Shown: positions 48,047 through 56,536 of the stretch, one piece after another | How the letters are laid out: every line of letters starts with the position of its first letter | Position numbering within the stretch: the first letter of the stretch is position 1 | NCBI GenBank assembly: GCA_020632995.1 | Contig: JACKEN010000017.1 | Span: 65,468-129,467, forward strand | Length of the DNA: 64,000 nt | Direction: 5' to 3' | Origin: Deltaproteobacteria bacterium | GTDB lineage: Bacteria > Myxococcota > Kuafuiibacteriia > Kuafuiibacteriales > Kuafuiibacteriaceae | Notes under the pieces: generated by a model | Told to the model about the DNA's origin: nothing | The model's database searches: none | What the model saw: the letters and a program-made list of their open reading frames with translations, nothing else | Made by a program: the position numbers and the translations under genes

Positions 48047-49105
48047 TCAAGCCGCCTTGCGAGTATATCGATGGTGAAGTCCGCCGACTCTGGGGAGCGC
48101 GACGATGTCGGCGTCGGGTGGGCCGCGCTCCGTGGGGCGAGGGACGGGGGCATCCTTGTCGAGGGAGAGGTGGCAGCGGTCGTTGTTGTAGTAGGCGACG
48201 TACTCGGCCACGAGGCGGTAGAGGTGTTGCTCGTTGAGGACGATGACGTGGTCGAGAAGTTCTCTACGGAAGGTGCCCGCCATGCGTTCGGCGACGCCGT
48301 TCTGCCATGGGCTGCGGGGGGTGATCTTCTTGTGCTCGAGTCCAAGCGCACGAATCGTGGCGGGAACGCCTCGCTGGAAGACGGGGTCGTTGTCGCTGAT
48401 GAGGTACTCGTGCCTGGTCTCGAAGGGGAAGGTCTCTCGGAGGTGTTGGTCGACCCACTCGGCGTGTGGGCGATCGGTGACGCCGAAGTGGAGGATGGAG
48501 CGTCGGCCATGCTCAATAGCGAACCAGAGGTAGAGCGTTCTGAAGGTGGCGGTGGGGACGGCGACGAAGTCCATGGCGACGATGCCGTCGCGGTGGTTGG
48601 CGAGGAAGTTTCGCCAGCTCTGGCGTTGCCTCTCGGAGGGGTTTGGTCGCTTGAGCTTGGCGAGATAGCGCCTGACGGTGCGCTCTGCGACCTTGAACCC
48701 GAGCTTCTGGAGCTCCGCATGGATGCGGGGTGCGCCCCAGGTTGGGTTCTCGCTGGCCATGCGTCGGTTGTGGGCCCGCAGGCCCGTACGCGTGGCAGGT
48801 CTGCCTGCCTTTGAACGCCTTCGCCAGTATGCGCGGAAGCCCATGCGGTGCCAGCGGATGACGGTCTGAGGCTGCACGACGACGAGGACGCGCCGCCATC
48901 CGGGCCACAAGCGCGAGAGTGCGTTCCAGAAGTATCGATCCGATGCGCGGAGGCTTGGCCTCGGGCTACTCTGCTTGAGGATGGCGAGCTGCTGTCGGAG
49001 GGCGAGGTTCTCGGCGAGAAGCTCGGCTCGGGGGAGGAGGAGATCGCGGGCGATTCCACCCAGGAGCCGGGCGGTGTCGAGGACGGAGGAGAGGATCGCC
49101 ATGGC
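48047..49105 (-). mobile_element. IS transposase (rve/DDE integrase-core type)
   Basis: A 352-residue DDE transposase with the rve catalytic core: the first Asp in AMDFVAVPTATFR, the second in ISDNDPVF and the Glu in SPWQNGVAERM. The N-terminal half has a basic helix-turn-helix (LGLRAHNRRMASENPTWGAPRIHAELQKLGFKV) typical of the IS3/IS481-like group, and the conserved C-terminal PRVGGLHHRY is intact. The start is the ATG at 49105; an earlier ATG at 49129 is possible. The element has interrupted or truncated the RHS gene that follows on the other strand. IS boundaries are not resolved. Confidence 0.85.
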
Positions 49106-49178
49106 CTCGTGGGGCGCGGAGCCTCGCAAGCCGCGGCACGAAGGGCAAGAGCGCTCATCCCTCAGCTCTTGGACGACG

Positions 49179-52100
49179 ATGCAGATGGCGCGTCGTCCGG
49201 ACCAGGCGGCGGGGACCTCGGCGCCTCGGTCGTTGTCTTGGGCCTACAACGGCCTGGACCAGCCGACGCAGACTTCGGTGGTGCACGAGTGGCCGGGGGG
49301 CACGATGCTGGCGGACACGACGGACTACGTGTACGACGCGCGGGGCCGCCTGGACGCGACGACGGAGACGCACCGCCGGATGTCGGCGGGGGCGCCGGTG
49401 ACCGAGAGCCTGGCGGTCGACTACGCGTATGACGCGGACGACAACCTGGCCTGCATCTCTTCGGCCTCCGCCGGGTGCGCGGACACGGGCTCTGCGCGGA
49501 CGACGCAGTACGGGTACGACGCGCGGGGCCGTCTGACGACGGTGCAGGTGCAGGGGGACGTGTCGACGGCGCAGTACCTGCCGGACGGGCGCGTCCTGAA
49601 CATGCAGCACTCGAACGGGAGCCGGGTGGACTACATCTACCACGACCAGGACCCGGGGAGCGGTGAGGTTCACAACCGGGTGTATCGGGTGCGCCACGCG
49701 AACGGCTCGGGTCGCATCGCGGAGGCGCGGTACAGGTATCACGCGAACGGGACGGCGCGTGAGGTGATGCGCTGGACGCAGGGGACGGGGTCCTCGACGA
49801 CGACGTACGACTACGACGCGCTGGGTCGGGTGGTGGACGAGTCTGAGGTCGCGGGGACGGGGACGACGCATCGGACGTACAACTACGGCGGTGGGTACAA
49901 CCGGATGGGCGAGCAGGTGTTCTCGAACGGGAGCCTGTCGGAGGACTTCGCGTACAGCTACGACGACGCGGACCGGCTGCTTCAGTTCACGGACGCGGTG
50001 AGCGGTCAGCAGACGGGTTACACGTACGACAACAACGGGAACACGCTGAGCCGCATGGTGACGGGGAGCCCGAGCTCGGAGGTGCGGTACTCGTACAACG
50101 CGTTGGACCAGTTGGTTCAGGTGGAGCAGGGGGTGAGCCCCGGGACGCTGTTGGGCCAGTACGACTACGACGCGGGTGGCCTGCGGATTCGGGAGTGGGG
50201 CCCCGGGGGCGACCGGCAGCGGTTCTACGTGGCGGGCCGGGTGCACGAAGAGACGGACATGAGCGGGGGCGGCCCGACGCGGCTGTACCGGTGGGCGATG
50301 GGGATGCACAGCCTGGACGTGGGGAGCGAGCGAGGCTTCTATCACACGGACGCGCTGGGCACGGTGATGGCGGTGACGGACGCGTCAAGCGGCCTTGCGG
50401 GGACGTGGCGGACGGACACGTGGGGCCGGGTGCAGCCGACGGCGGGGAACAGCGCGACGTTGGGGAGCCAGCGGCACGTGTTCACGAGCCAGGTGAGCGA
50501 TTCGTCGACGGGTCTGGTGTACATGCGTGGCCGGTACTACGACCCGTCGACGGGGCGCTTCTTGACGCAGGACCGGGCGTCGGGGTCGATGAGCGACCCA
50601 CGGAGCCAGCATCGGTACCAGTACGCGCACGGTAACCCGGTGAGCCACAGCGACCCGAGCGGGATGTCGACGGTGTTCTACGGTCAGCACGCGGATGGTT
50701 CTGCGGGGAGCCTGGCGGTGGGGTTGAGCCACCAGCCGCTGCCGGTGGACTTCCGGGGCTCACCGTATGACACCGGGTACGCATCCTTCGAGGCGAACAT
50801 TGCGCAGCTGGATGCGGAGATGGCGGTGTTCGGTGCGGAGGTGGAGTACGCGGCTGGGGAGTTCGAGCGGGACACGCACCACGCTTGGAATGACATCCCA
50901 GCGTACATCGATGCGTTCAAGGAGGGCGCGAAGCAGGCGTTGATCGACGGTTGGGAGGCCTTGAAGGCTAACCCGAGGGCTGCGATCGTGGAGGGGTTGA
51001 AGATCGCGGGCATGGTTGCGTTCACGGTGGCCGCGTATACGGCGGCGGGCATCGTAGCGGGTCCGTTGGGGATCATGGCAGTGAACGCGGCGTTCTTCGG
51101 CGTGGACCTGTTGCTCTTGGCCCGGGACGACAAGCTGACGTGGGGGACGGCGGCGATGGCGCTGGGGGCGACGCTGGCGATGAGCGGCGTGAGCCGTGTG
51201 ATCGGCCGTGTGGGAGGCGCGATGTTCCGTGGGGCGGGTCGCATCATGAGGGCGCCGGCTCGGCTCTTGGTGAGTGTGGCCAAGGCAGGTGCGAAGTTCG
51301 GGAGCAAGGCAGTGTCGGGTGTGGGTTCGGTGCTGGCCCGGGTGGGTAAGCCGGTGACGCAGAAGCTGTCTTGGGCAGCGAAGAAGGGGATGGACCTTGC
51401 GCGTACGCTGAACCCGAAGCGGTTGGCGGGGCCTGGGCGGAACAAGGTGCCCAGCCGGGGTGGTGGGCATGGTGAAGCGCCGCGAGGTCGCGCGCAGGGC
51501 GATGGTGGGACGCCGCACCCGCAGGGTGCGAGGTGCAGCACGGCGTGCTTCACGGGCATGACGACGGTGCTGACGGCGACGGCGGCGGTGCTACTGGCGG
51601 ACGTGACGGTGGGGATGCGTGTCGCGACGGCGGCGACGCAGGACGCGTCGTCGGCGGCGCAGGCGGAGTTGCTGAGCGGTACGTCGGTGGACGAGACGTG
51701 GCAGGTTGTACGGCTGGAGTTCGCGGACCCGAAGCGTCCCGGGGACGTGGTGGAGGTCGAGCTGCTTCGGCCGCAGCGCTGGTTCGCGGAGTACGGTGTG
51801 TCTTCTGCGGGGACGCAGGTGCAGTTCCCGGCGAAGGCGGTGCCGGGTGTGCAGGGCTTGGGCACGGTGGTGGCGATTCGTCCGGCGCCGAAGGTGGTGG
51901 ATGGTCCCGGCCGCGTGGTGCTGATGACGCTGAAGCACACAGACGTGGAGATGTACTCGCTTCGCGTGGAGGAGACGGGTGAGACGTTCGCGGTGACGGG
52001 GAGCCACCCGATGTGGTCTTTGGATCGCGAAGACTGGGTGGCGGTGCGTGACCTGTACGTGGGTGAGCAGCTCGAGGGTGTTGCGGGTGGCTCTGGTGGT

Positions 52101-52823
52101 CGGCGTGTGGGCTGGGATGCGGTGGATGATGGTGGGGGTGGGGCGGTAGAGGCGGAGCCTCCGAGTACGGAGGGTGGTGGCGCGGCTGCTTGGCGGCAGG
52201 TGCGTGGGCTGCAGGTTGGGGCGCGGACGGAGAGCGCTCGGCGTGCGGTGACGATTGCGGCGCTGGAGCGGATTCGCGACGGGGCGGTGGTCTACGACCT
52301 GGAGGTCGAGGGGGACCACGAGTTCCTGGTGGGCGATGTGGGGCTCCGGGCGCATAATTGTGGCGAACAAGTTCTCCTCGTGGGAGAAGGCAACCTCAGC
52401 CACGCGCGTTCCCTGGTTGAGGCGGGCGAGGTCAACCCTCGTCAACTTGTAGCAAGTGTGTACGAGCGGGAACTGTTGGGGGACGCGGCGTCGAACGCCG
52501 CATGGTTGCGGCAGCAAGGAGCTACAGTGCGAACGGGCGTAGACGCGACGGACCTGGCTTCCGCCTTTCGCGGCCAGACGTTTGGGGATATTCGGTTCCA
52601 CTTCCCACACACTGGGCGCGACCTTGCGTCAAATAGGGCATTGTTGCGGGGTTTCTTTGCTAGCGCAGCTTCCCACCTCTCTCCCTCAGGGACTGTGAGC
52701 GTGACTTTGAAATCGGGGGCCTACAACTGGTTCGGCTATCTTGAGGGGGCGGCGGCGGCTGGGCTGAGGAGGATTCGTATGCAGAGTTGGAGTTCGGCGA
52801 CCTACCCAGGTTATAGCACGTAA
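49179..52823 (+). CDS. RHS polymorphic-toxin C-terminal fragment with Hint domain and BMT5-like tip
   Basis: RHS homology begins near 49230, just past the IS, so the N-terminal half of the RHS shell and any secretion region are missing; the ATG at 49179 is only nominal. YD repeats run to about 50500. The conserved RHS core end (YYDPSTGRFLTQD, then YQYAHGNPVSHSDPSG) lies at 50537-50660. A hydrophobic, basic spacer follows. A pretoxin Hint domain (51546 Cys in ACFTGMTTV, to HN|C at 52353-52359) would self-cleave and release the tip. The final 154 residues are the toxin domain. Without its N-terminus this may be an orphan cassette awaiting recombination, as known for rhs loci. Confidence 0.85.
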   Translation: MQMARRPDQAAGTSAPRSLSWAYNGLDQPTQTSVVHEWPGGTMLADTTDYVYDARGRLDATTETHRRMSAGAPVTESLAVDYAYDADDNLACISSASAGCADTGSARTTQYGYDARGRLTTVQVQGDVSTAQYLPDGRVLNMQHSNGSRVDYIYHDQDPGSGEVHNRVYRVRHANGSGRIAEARYRYHANGTAREVMRWTQGTGSSTTTYDYDALGRVVDESEVAGTGTTHRTYNYGGGYNRMGEQVFSNGSLSEDFAYSYDDADRLLQFTDAVSGQQTGYTYDNNGNTLSRMVTGSPSSEVRYSYNALDQLVQVEQGVSPGTLLGQYDYDAGGLRIREWGPGGDRQRFYVAGRVHEETDMSGGGPTRLYRWAMGMHSLDVGSERGFYHTDALGTVMAVTDASSGLAGTWRTDTWGRVQPTAGNSATLGSQRHVFTSQVSDSSTGLVYMRGRYYDPSTGRFLTQDRASGSMSDPRSQHRYQYAHGNPVSHSDPSGMSTVFYGQHADGSAGSLAVGLSHQPLPVDFRGSPYDTGYASFEANIAQLDAEMAVFGAEVEYAAGEFERDTHHAWNDIPAYIDAFKEGAKQALIDGWEALKANPRAAIVEGLKIAGMVAFTVAAYTAAGIVAGPLGIMAVNAAFFGVDLLLLARDDKLTWGTAAMALGATLAMSGVSRVIGRVGGAMFRGAGRIMRAPARLLVSVAKAGAKFGSKAVSGVGSVLARVGKPVTQKLSWAAKKGMDLARTLNPKRLAGPGRNKVPSRGGGHGEAPRGRAQGDGGTPHPQGARCSTACFTGMTTVLTATAAVLLADVTVGMRVATAATQDASSAAQAELLSGTSVDETWQVVRLEFADPKRPGDVVEVELLRPQRWFAEYGVSSAGTQVQFPAKAVPGVQGLGTVVAIRPAPKVVDGPGRVVLMTLKHTDVEMYSLRVEETGETFAVTGSHPMWSLDREDWVAVRDLYVGEQLEGVAGGSGGRRVGWDAVDDGGGGAVEAEPPSTEGGGAAAWRQVRGLQVGARTESARRAVTIAALERIRDGAVVYDLEVEGDHEFLVGDVGLRAHNCGEQVLLVGEGNLSHARSLVEAGEVNPRQLVASVYERELLGDAASNAAWLRQQGATVRTGVDATDLASAFRGQTFGDIRFHFPHTGRDLASNRALLRGFFASAASHLSPSGTVSVTLKSGAYNWFGYLEGAAAAGLRRIRMQSWSSATYPGYST
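51546..52358 (+). other. Pretoxin Hint (intein-like) self-cleaving domain
   Basis: Begins with Cys1 (ACFTGMTTVLTA) and a VTVGMRVATA segment typical of Hint block A. It has block-B-like TGETFAVTGSHPMWSLDREDWV with the conserved H, and ends in VYDLEVEGDHEFLVGDVGLRAHN just before Cys at 52359. Cleavage after this Asn would free the downstream toxin domain. The HN|C junction is the classic Hint terminus. Confidence 0.85.
52359..52820 (+). other. BMT5-like (DUF2431) RNA methyltransferase toxin domain
   Basis: The last 154 residues read as a Rossmann-type methyltransferase of the BMT5-like family (yeast 25S rRNA m3U methyltransferase). The SAM loop is VLLVGEGNLSHARSL. The second half has RTGVDATDL, then FGDIRFHFPHTG. 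ASNRALLRGFFASAASHLSPSG and VSVTLK follow, and the end is ATYPGYST, matching the family's YPGY-type terminus. GC content is lower than in the RHS core, as expected for a swapped toxin cassette. Target RNA and methyl position are not known from sequence. Confidence 0.75.
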
Positions 52824-52881
52824 CCACGCGCGCCGGTCGTTTCGCAGACGTCTCTCGTGCCACGACTCATGTGTTTGGACG

Positions 52882-53397
52882 ATGAAGAGTATGGAGAACA
52901 TCTTGGCGAGGCTACGGAGCTTTCCGGGGTCCGTACTAGTGACGAGTGCTCCGGGCCGAGACTCCAGTTGCGCCGGAGGTCTTGACGATTATTTCGATAG
53001 TCGACCATGGCTGGCAAACGACCCAACCTATAGGGGCTTTGTCGAGGTTGTTCGCGAGTTTCAAGCCGGGGATGATAGCGGCTTCTATGTATGGATTGCT
53101 CCGATAGAGGATGAGGGCTTCCTCGAGTGCGAGGATGAAGGCTATATCGGCTTCTGTCAGTGTGGGGACCTTGTTGAGGAGATTCACTTATTCTTCGCGT
53201 TATCGTTCGGCGCGAATGGGGAGTACCGAGGTGTCTATAGAAGGGTAAAACTGTTTGATAGGGTTGTAATGCCATGGCACTTTTTCTGCCATGGGTTCGA
53301 TGTCTGGCTTGAAAGGTTTGCTGGTGCCGGAGGCCGTCTATTGTCTGGTGACGAACTTGCGGACATCCATGGGATGCGGAGTGCCGATACTGATTGA
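52882..53397 (+). CDS. Small acidic protein in the immunity-gene position
   Basis: A 171-residue, strongly acidic, Cys-containing protein with no family that I can name. Features are a beta-rich centre (DDSGFYVWIAPIEDEGFLECEDEGYIGFCQCGD), an aromatic segment (HLFFALSFGANGEYRGVYRRV) and a C-terminal LLSGDELADIHG. The gene is lower in GC than the genome and starts 58 bp after the toxin stop, exactly where cognate immunity genes sit. The fold may be SUKH-like, but that is speculative. It ends 7 bp before the AlkB gene, forming a two-gene operon. Confidence 0.6.
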   Translation: MKSMENILARLRSFPGSVLVTSAPGRDSSCAGGLDDYFDSRPWLANDPTYRGFVEVVREFQAGDDSGFYVWIAPIEDEGFLECEDEGYIGFCQCGDLVEEIHLFFALSFGANGEYRGVYRRVKLFDRVVMPWHFFCHGFDVWLERFAGAGGRLLSGDELADIHGMRSADTD

Positions 53398-53404
53398 GGG
53401 GGGC

Positions 53405-53962
53405 ATGACTGAGATTGAAGGACTTTGCCTTGTTGGGGGGTTTGTTTCGGAGAGTGAGGAAGTTAGACTGTTGAGTTGCGTGGATTCCAGTTCTTGGCAA
53501 GGGGAGATCAAGCGACGGGTTCAGCACTACGGATGGCGTTACGGCTATCGAACTCGCCACGTAGACGACTCGGCCTACCTCGGACCTCTTCCGGCGTGGA
53601 TGGAGGCCCTGGCAGGGCAAGTGGCCGGGGTCTGGGACAGCGCGCGAGTTCCAGACCAGGTCATCGTCAACGAGTATCTGCCTGGGCAGGGGATCTCCAG
53701 CCACGTTGACGCGCCTTGCTTCGGGCCTATATTGGCGTCGTTGAGTCTTGGTTCCGATACTACGATGACCTTCGGGCGACTCGGCGAGGTCCGGAGTCTA
53801 AGGCTCCCATCAAGGAGTCTGCTGGTTCTCGCCGGACCTGCCCGATTCGAATGGACGCACGAGATCGCAGCGAGAAAATCTGACATAGTGGACAACGCTA
53901 GAGTATTTCGAGTACGTCGGGTTTCTCTTACATTTAGGACTGTGCATCGCCAAAATGGGTAA
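53405..53962 (+). CDS. AlkB-family 2-oxoglutarate/Fe(II) dioxygenase
   Basis: A 185-residue oxygenase that would oxidatively demethylate nucleic acid (or a protein). The iron triad is HVD at His100/Asp102 and His152 in WTHEI, with the 2-OG-binding Arg in the RRVSLTFR terminus. The nucleotide-recognition-lid region is VNEYLPGQGISSHVDAP. The closest pattern is to small AlkB homologues of the ALKBH8/ALKBH6 kind. The ATG has AGGGGGG upstream. It follows the 171-residue gene by 7 bp and its last five codons lie within the right 47-bp repeat. As neighbour of a methyltransferase toxin it is a candidate immunity or reversal enzyme. Confidence 0.85.
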   Translation: MTEIEGLCLVGGFVSESEEVRLLSCVDSSSWQGEIKRRVQHYGWRYGYRTRHVDDSAYLGPLPAWMEALAGQVAGVWDSARVPDQVIVNEYLPGQGISSHVDAPCFGPILASLSLGSDTTMTFGRLGEVRSLRLPSRSLLVLAGPARFEWTHEIAARKSDIVDNARVFRVRRVSLTFRTVHRQNG

Positions 53963-53987
53963 CCCTGACGAGTCGCGAGGAAGCACA
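53941..53987 (+). repeat. 47-bp direct repeat, right copy
   Basis: Matches 47850-47896 with three differences. It overlaps the AlkB stop: the last codons CGCCAAAATGGG and TAA are within the repeat. The distance between copies is about 6.1 kb and contains the IS, the RHS tip and the two accessory genes. Confidence 0.85.
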
Positions 53988-54317
53988 ACGGAAGGGTGTG
54001 GCTCAGATCCTGATCATGCCGCCACCCGAACCGCCTTCCGCCGAAGAAGGGTGCCACCCATCATGGCAAGCTATCCTGCGGGAGCGTGCGGCCCGTTCTG
54101 TCTTTGTCAGGAAAACCACTGCATACCGAGGCCCCGGTAGTCGTAGTTGTAGTCCCCGAGGGCGGTGGGGACGCCGCATGATGTCGTGGAACCGGCTCCA
54201 ATACTCGTGGCGGTCGCGAGGTAGATGGGCGCGATGCCGCCTCGCAGCCGGAAGAACGGCCCCGGGGTCGCCCGAGCGGACACCCTACCCAGCGCTACCC
54301 GAGAAGCGAACCGGTAC
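53963..54317. other. Non-coding debris downstream of the AlkB gene
   Basis: 355 bp without an intact gene. It begins within the right 47-bp repeat. The minus-strand frame ending at 54107 reads like the C-terminus of an unidentified protein fused to transposase remnants. Sequence quality looks like decayed mobile DNA. Confidence 0.6.
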
Positions 54318-54982
54318 TCAGAGCGGCGGGGTCCAAGGCCTGAAGCTGAAGTCCGGCAAGAGCACGCGAAAGTCACCTTGCCGAAACGCCGCAGAGGCCT
54401 CTCGGTATGCCACCAGGAACCGGCGCCAGCCGTCCCTGAAGGCGAACCAGAGATCAGGGGTGCTTGCGTGACACATCGGCATGGGGCTCCGCTTGGGGTG
54501 CTGGGGGGCGTCGAAGGGATCCTGTCTGAGGACGTTGGCCGCGCCGAGGACGCGTCTGCCGCCGCGCTTCTCCGCCAGCTCCTGCCGCCGACGGCGAACC
54601 CGCATCGCAAGGGCGGCCGCGTCCTCCTCGGGCGCCGGCAGTTGGGTGACGCGGACCCAGGTGACATCGGTGAAGTCAGCGACGTCCACGTCGTCGTCTC
54701 CACGGCGGCGCGCCGCCTCACGGGCCCGCGCGTAGTCGAGCTGGCGGCCCGCTCGAAGCGCTCCTCGGTCCGTCCACGCGGGTCCATGAGGATGCCGGGC
54801 CAGTGGGCATCCTCTGTGACGAGGCCGGCCGCCTCTGGGTTGGTGATGGTGTAGGCGATGCAGTCCAGGAGAGCGTCGTGGTCGACGATCTCGGTGGCGG
54901 CATAGCACATGAACGCGGCGAGCTGGCCCTGAGCATCAGCCACCACCAGGTGGATGTGGTTCGACATCCGGAGGCGTGCCAT
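54318..54982 (-). pseudogene. Decayed RAYT-type (Y1/REP-associated) transposase
   Basis: Remnant of a REP-associated tyrosine transposase. The N-terminal part has MSNHIHLVVADAQGQLAAFM, with the His-x-His (HIH) metal site of Y1 transposases. The frame changes near 54735: the C-terminal part continues in another frame as GGRRVLGAANVLRQDPFDAP, then KRSPMPMCHASTPDLW and FRPWTPPL, the usual RAYT end. The expected segment before ITNPEAAGLV is short, indicating an additional deletion. Together the frameshift and deletion make it non-functional. Confidence 0.8.
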
Positions 54983-55095
54983 GCGCTGCGCTGGTCGCGG
55001 CCAACCGCGCGTCCGTCCGGTGGCCGCACGCGCGTCCGGATTTCGGACGCGTGCGATGAGCGGTGGTGCATCCGTTCAGGCGTCGCGTGCGCCCC

Positions 55096-56445
55096 TCACC
55101 CCACTGCGGACAGCGGCGCCTCGTCCTCCTCGGCCCCGTCCGCCGGATCCAGCCACACCGTAGACCCCGGCGACCGCCCCATGATCCGGGCGAGGCGCGC
55201 GGCCTGGGGCGGCTCCACCGGGCCCACCAGCGTGAGCAGGGCGTGCTCGCGCCCGAACATCGCGCGGCACAGGCGCATCACGCGCTCCGGGCCGGTGGCC
55301 ATCAGGTCCGCGTGGCGCTCCTCGTAGCTCACCGGCGCGCCGACGAGCGCGCTCGCGCCGTACCAGCCGCACAGCTCCGAGGGGTCGTCGAGGGCGAACT
55401 CGAGGTCGGCGACGTGGCGGTTCTTCGCCCGGCGGAGCTCCGCCGCGGGCACCGGGGTCGCGCAGAGCTCGGCCAGCACCGACCACATCTCGGTCACCGC
55501 GGGCACCAGCTTCTGGGGGGCGCACGACAGCTCGAGGTCGAGCGCGCCGCAGTCGCGGTACGCGTCGACCGACACCGCGAGCGAGTAGGCGAGGCCCCGC
55601 TGCTCGCAGATCGCCTGCCGGAGGCGCGCCCCGAAGCCGTCGTCCAGCAGGCGCTTCACCAAGAGGAGCGTCCCGAACTCGGGGTGGTTCTCGTGCGGGG
55701 CGGGGAAGGAGAGCACCACCGAGACCTGGGCCTCCTCGGTGGGGCGGATGTGGAGCGGGGCCCAGCGGGGCGGGGTGGGCGGCGCGAGCTCGGGCTGGCG
55801 CTGGCCCCGGGGCAGGGCCCGGAAGGCCCGGCGCACCACGCTCGAGAGGGCCTCGCGATCGAGGGGGCCGGCGATGACGAGCACGCTGTTGGCGGCGGTG
55901 AAGGTCTTCTTGAAGTGGGCGCGGGCCTGGGACTCCTTGAAGCGCTTCACGTTCTCGACCGGGCCGGTGACGCTCATCGCCATCGGGTGCCCGTCCCACA
56001 GGGCCTGGCGGGAGAGGGTGTCGATGTCCAGCTCGCGGCCGTCCGCGTCCTGGGTGTCCATGATCTCCTCGAGGATGACGTTCCGCTCGACCGCGAGCCC
56101 GGTCATGAGCGGCTCGGTGCACACCTCTGCCAACAGGCGCACCGCCTTCGAGAGGTTGCGGGGGGGCACGGTCATGTGGACGGTGACCGCGTCGCGCTGG
56201 GTGAGCCCGTTGATCTCGCCGCCGAGCTCTTCGACCGCGGTGTGGAAGCTGAGGCTGTCGGGGTGCGCCTCGGTGCCGCGGAACAACAGGTGCTCCATCA
56301 CGTGCGAGAGCCCGTTGGTCTCCTCGCTCTCATACCGAGGGCCCGCGCGCGTCATGAACGATAGCGACGCCGCGTGCACGTGGGGCAGCCGCAGGTAGAG
56401 GACCTGTAGCCCGTTGGGGAGGGTCTCCGTGGTCACCTTCAGCAC
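55096..56445 (-). CDS. M16-family zinc metallopeptidase
   Basis: A 449-residue pitrilysin-family protein. The inverted zinc motif HVMEH at His48, Glu51 and His52, with the distal Glu in NVILEEIMD, is intact, so this is a catalytically competent subunit. The second, inactive-like half (about 205-440) is present, giving the two-lobed M16B form. I chose the GTG at 56445 (VLKVTTETLPNG); an earlier ATG overlaps the histidine kinase gene. It is on the same strand as the kinase, 91 bp downstream. Confidence 0.88.
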   Translation of the reverse strand: MLKVTTETLPNGLQVLYLRLPHVHAASLSFMTRAGPRYESEETNGLSHVMEHLLFRGTEAHPDSLSFHTAVEELGGEINGLTQRDAVTVHMTVPPRNLSKAVRLLAEVCTEPLMTGLAVERNVILEEIMDTQDADGRELDIDTLSRQALWDGHPMAMSVTGPVENVKRFKESQARAHFKKTFTAANSVLVIAGPLDREALSSVVRRAFRALPRGQRQPELAPPTPPRWAPLHIRPTEEAQVSVVLSFPAPHENHPEFGTLLLVKRLLDDGFGARLRQAICEQRGLAYSLAVSVDAYRDCGALDLELSCAPQKLVPAVTEMWSVLAELCATPVPAAELRRAKNRHVADLEFALDDPSELCGWYGASALVGAPVSYEERHADLMATGPERVMRLCRAMFGREHALLTLVGPVEPPQAARLARIMGRSPGSTVWLDPADGAEEDEAPLSAVG

Positions 56446-56536
56446 GCCCCGATCGCACCAAGGCGGCGGTCGGGGGTCAACCGGCGAAGCCCCAAAGTAT
56501 TGATTTTCACTTGGGATTTCAGGATTTTCGTTGGCG

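Noticed and set aside
47897..49240. Terminal inverted repeats of the IS
   Set aside because: Only weak, gapped similarity between the left and right flanks was found; the ends could not be fixed by eye.
47850..53987. Integron attC sites or phage att sites
   Set aside because: The 47-bp repeats lack the attC R and L box architecture, no integrase of the tyrosine type and no tRNA are adjacent.
54107..54317. C-terminal extension of the minus-strand frame as part of the transposase
   Set aside because: The true RAYT C-terminus lies in another frame and ends at 54318; this stretch looks like unrelated debris.
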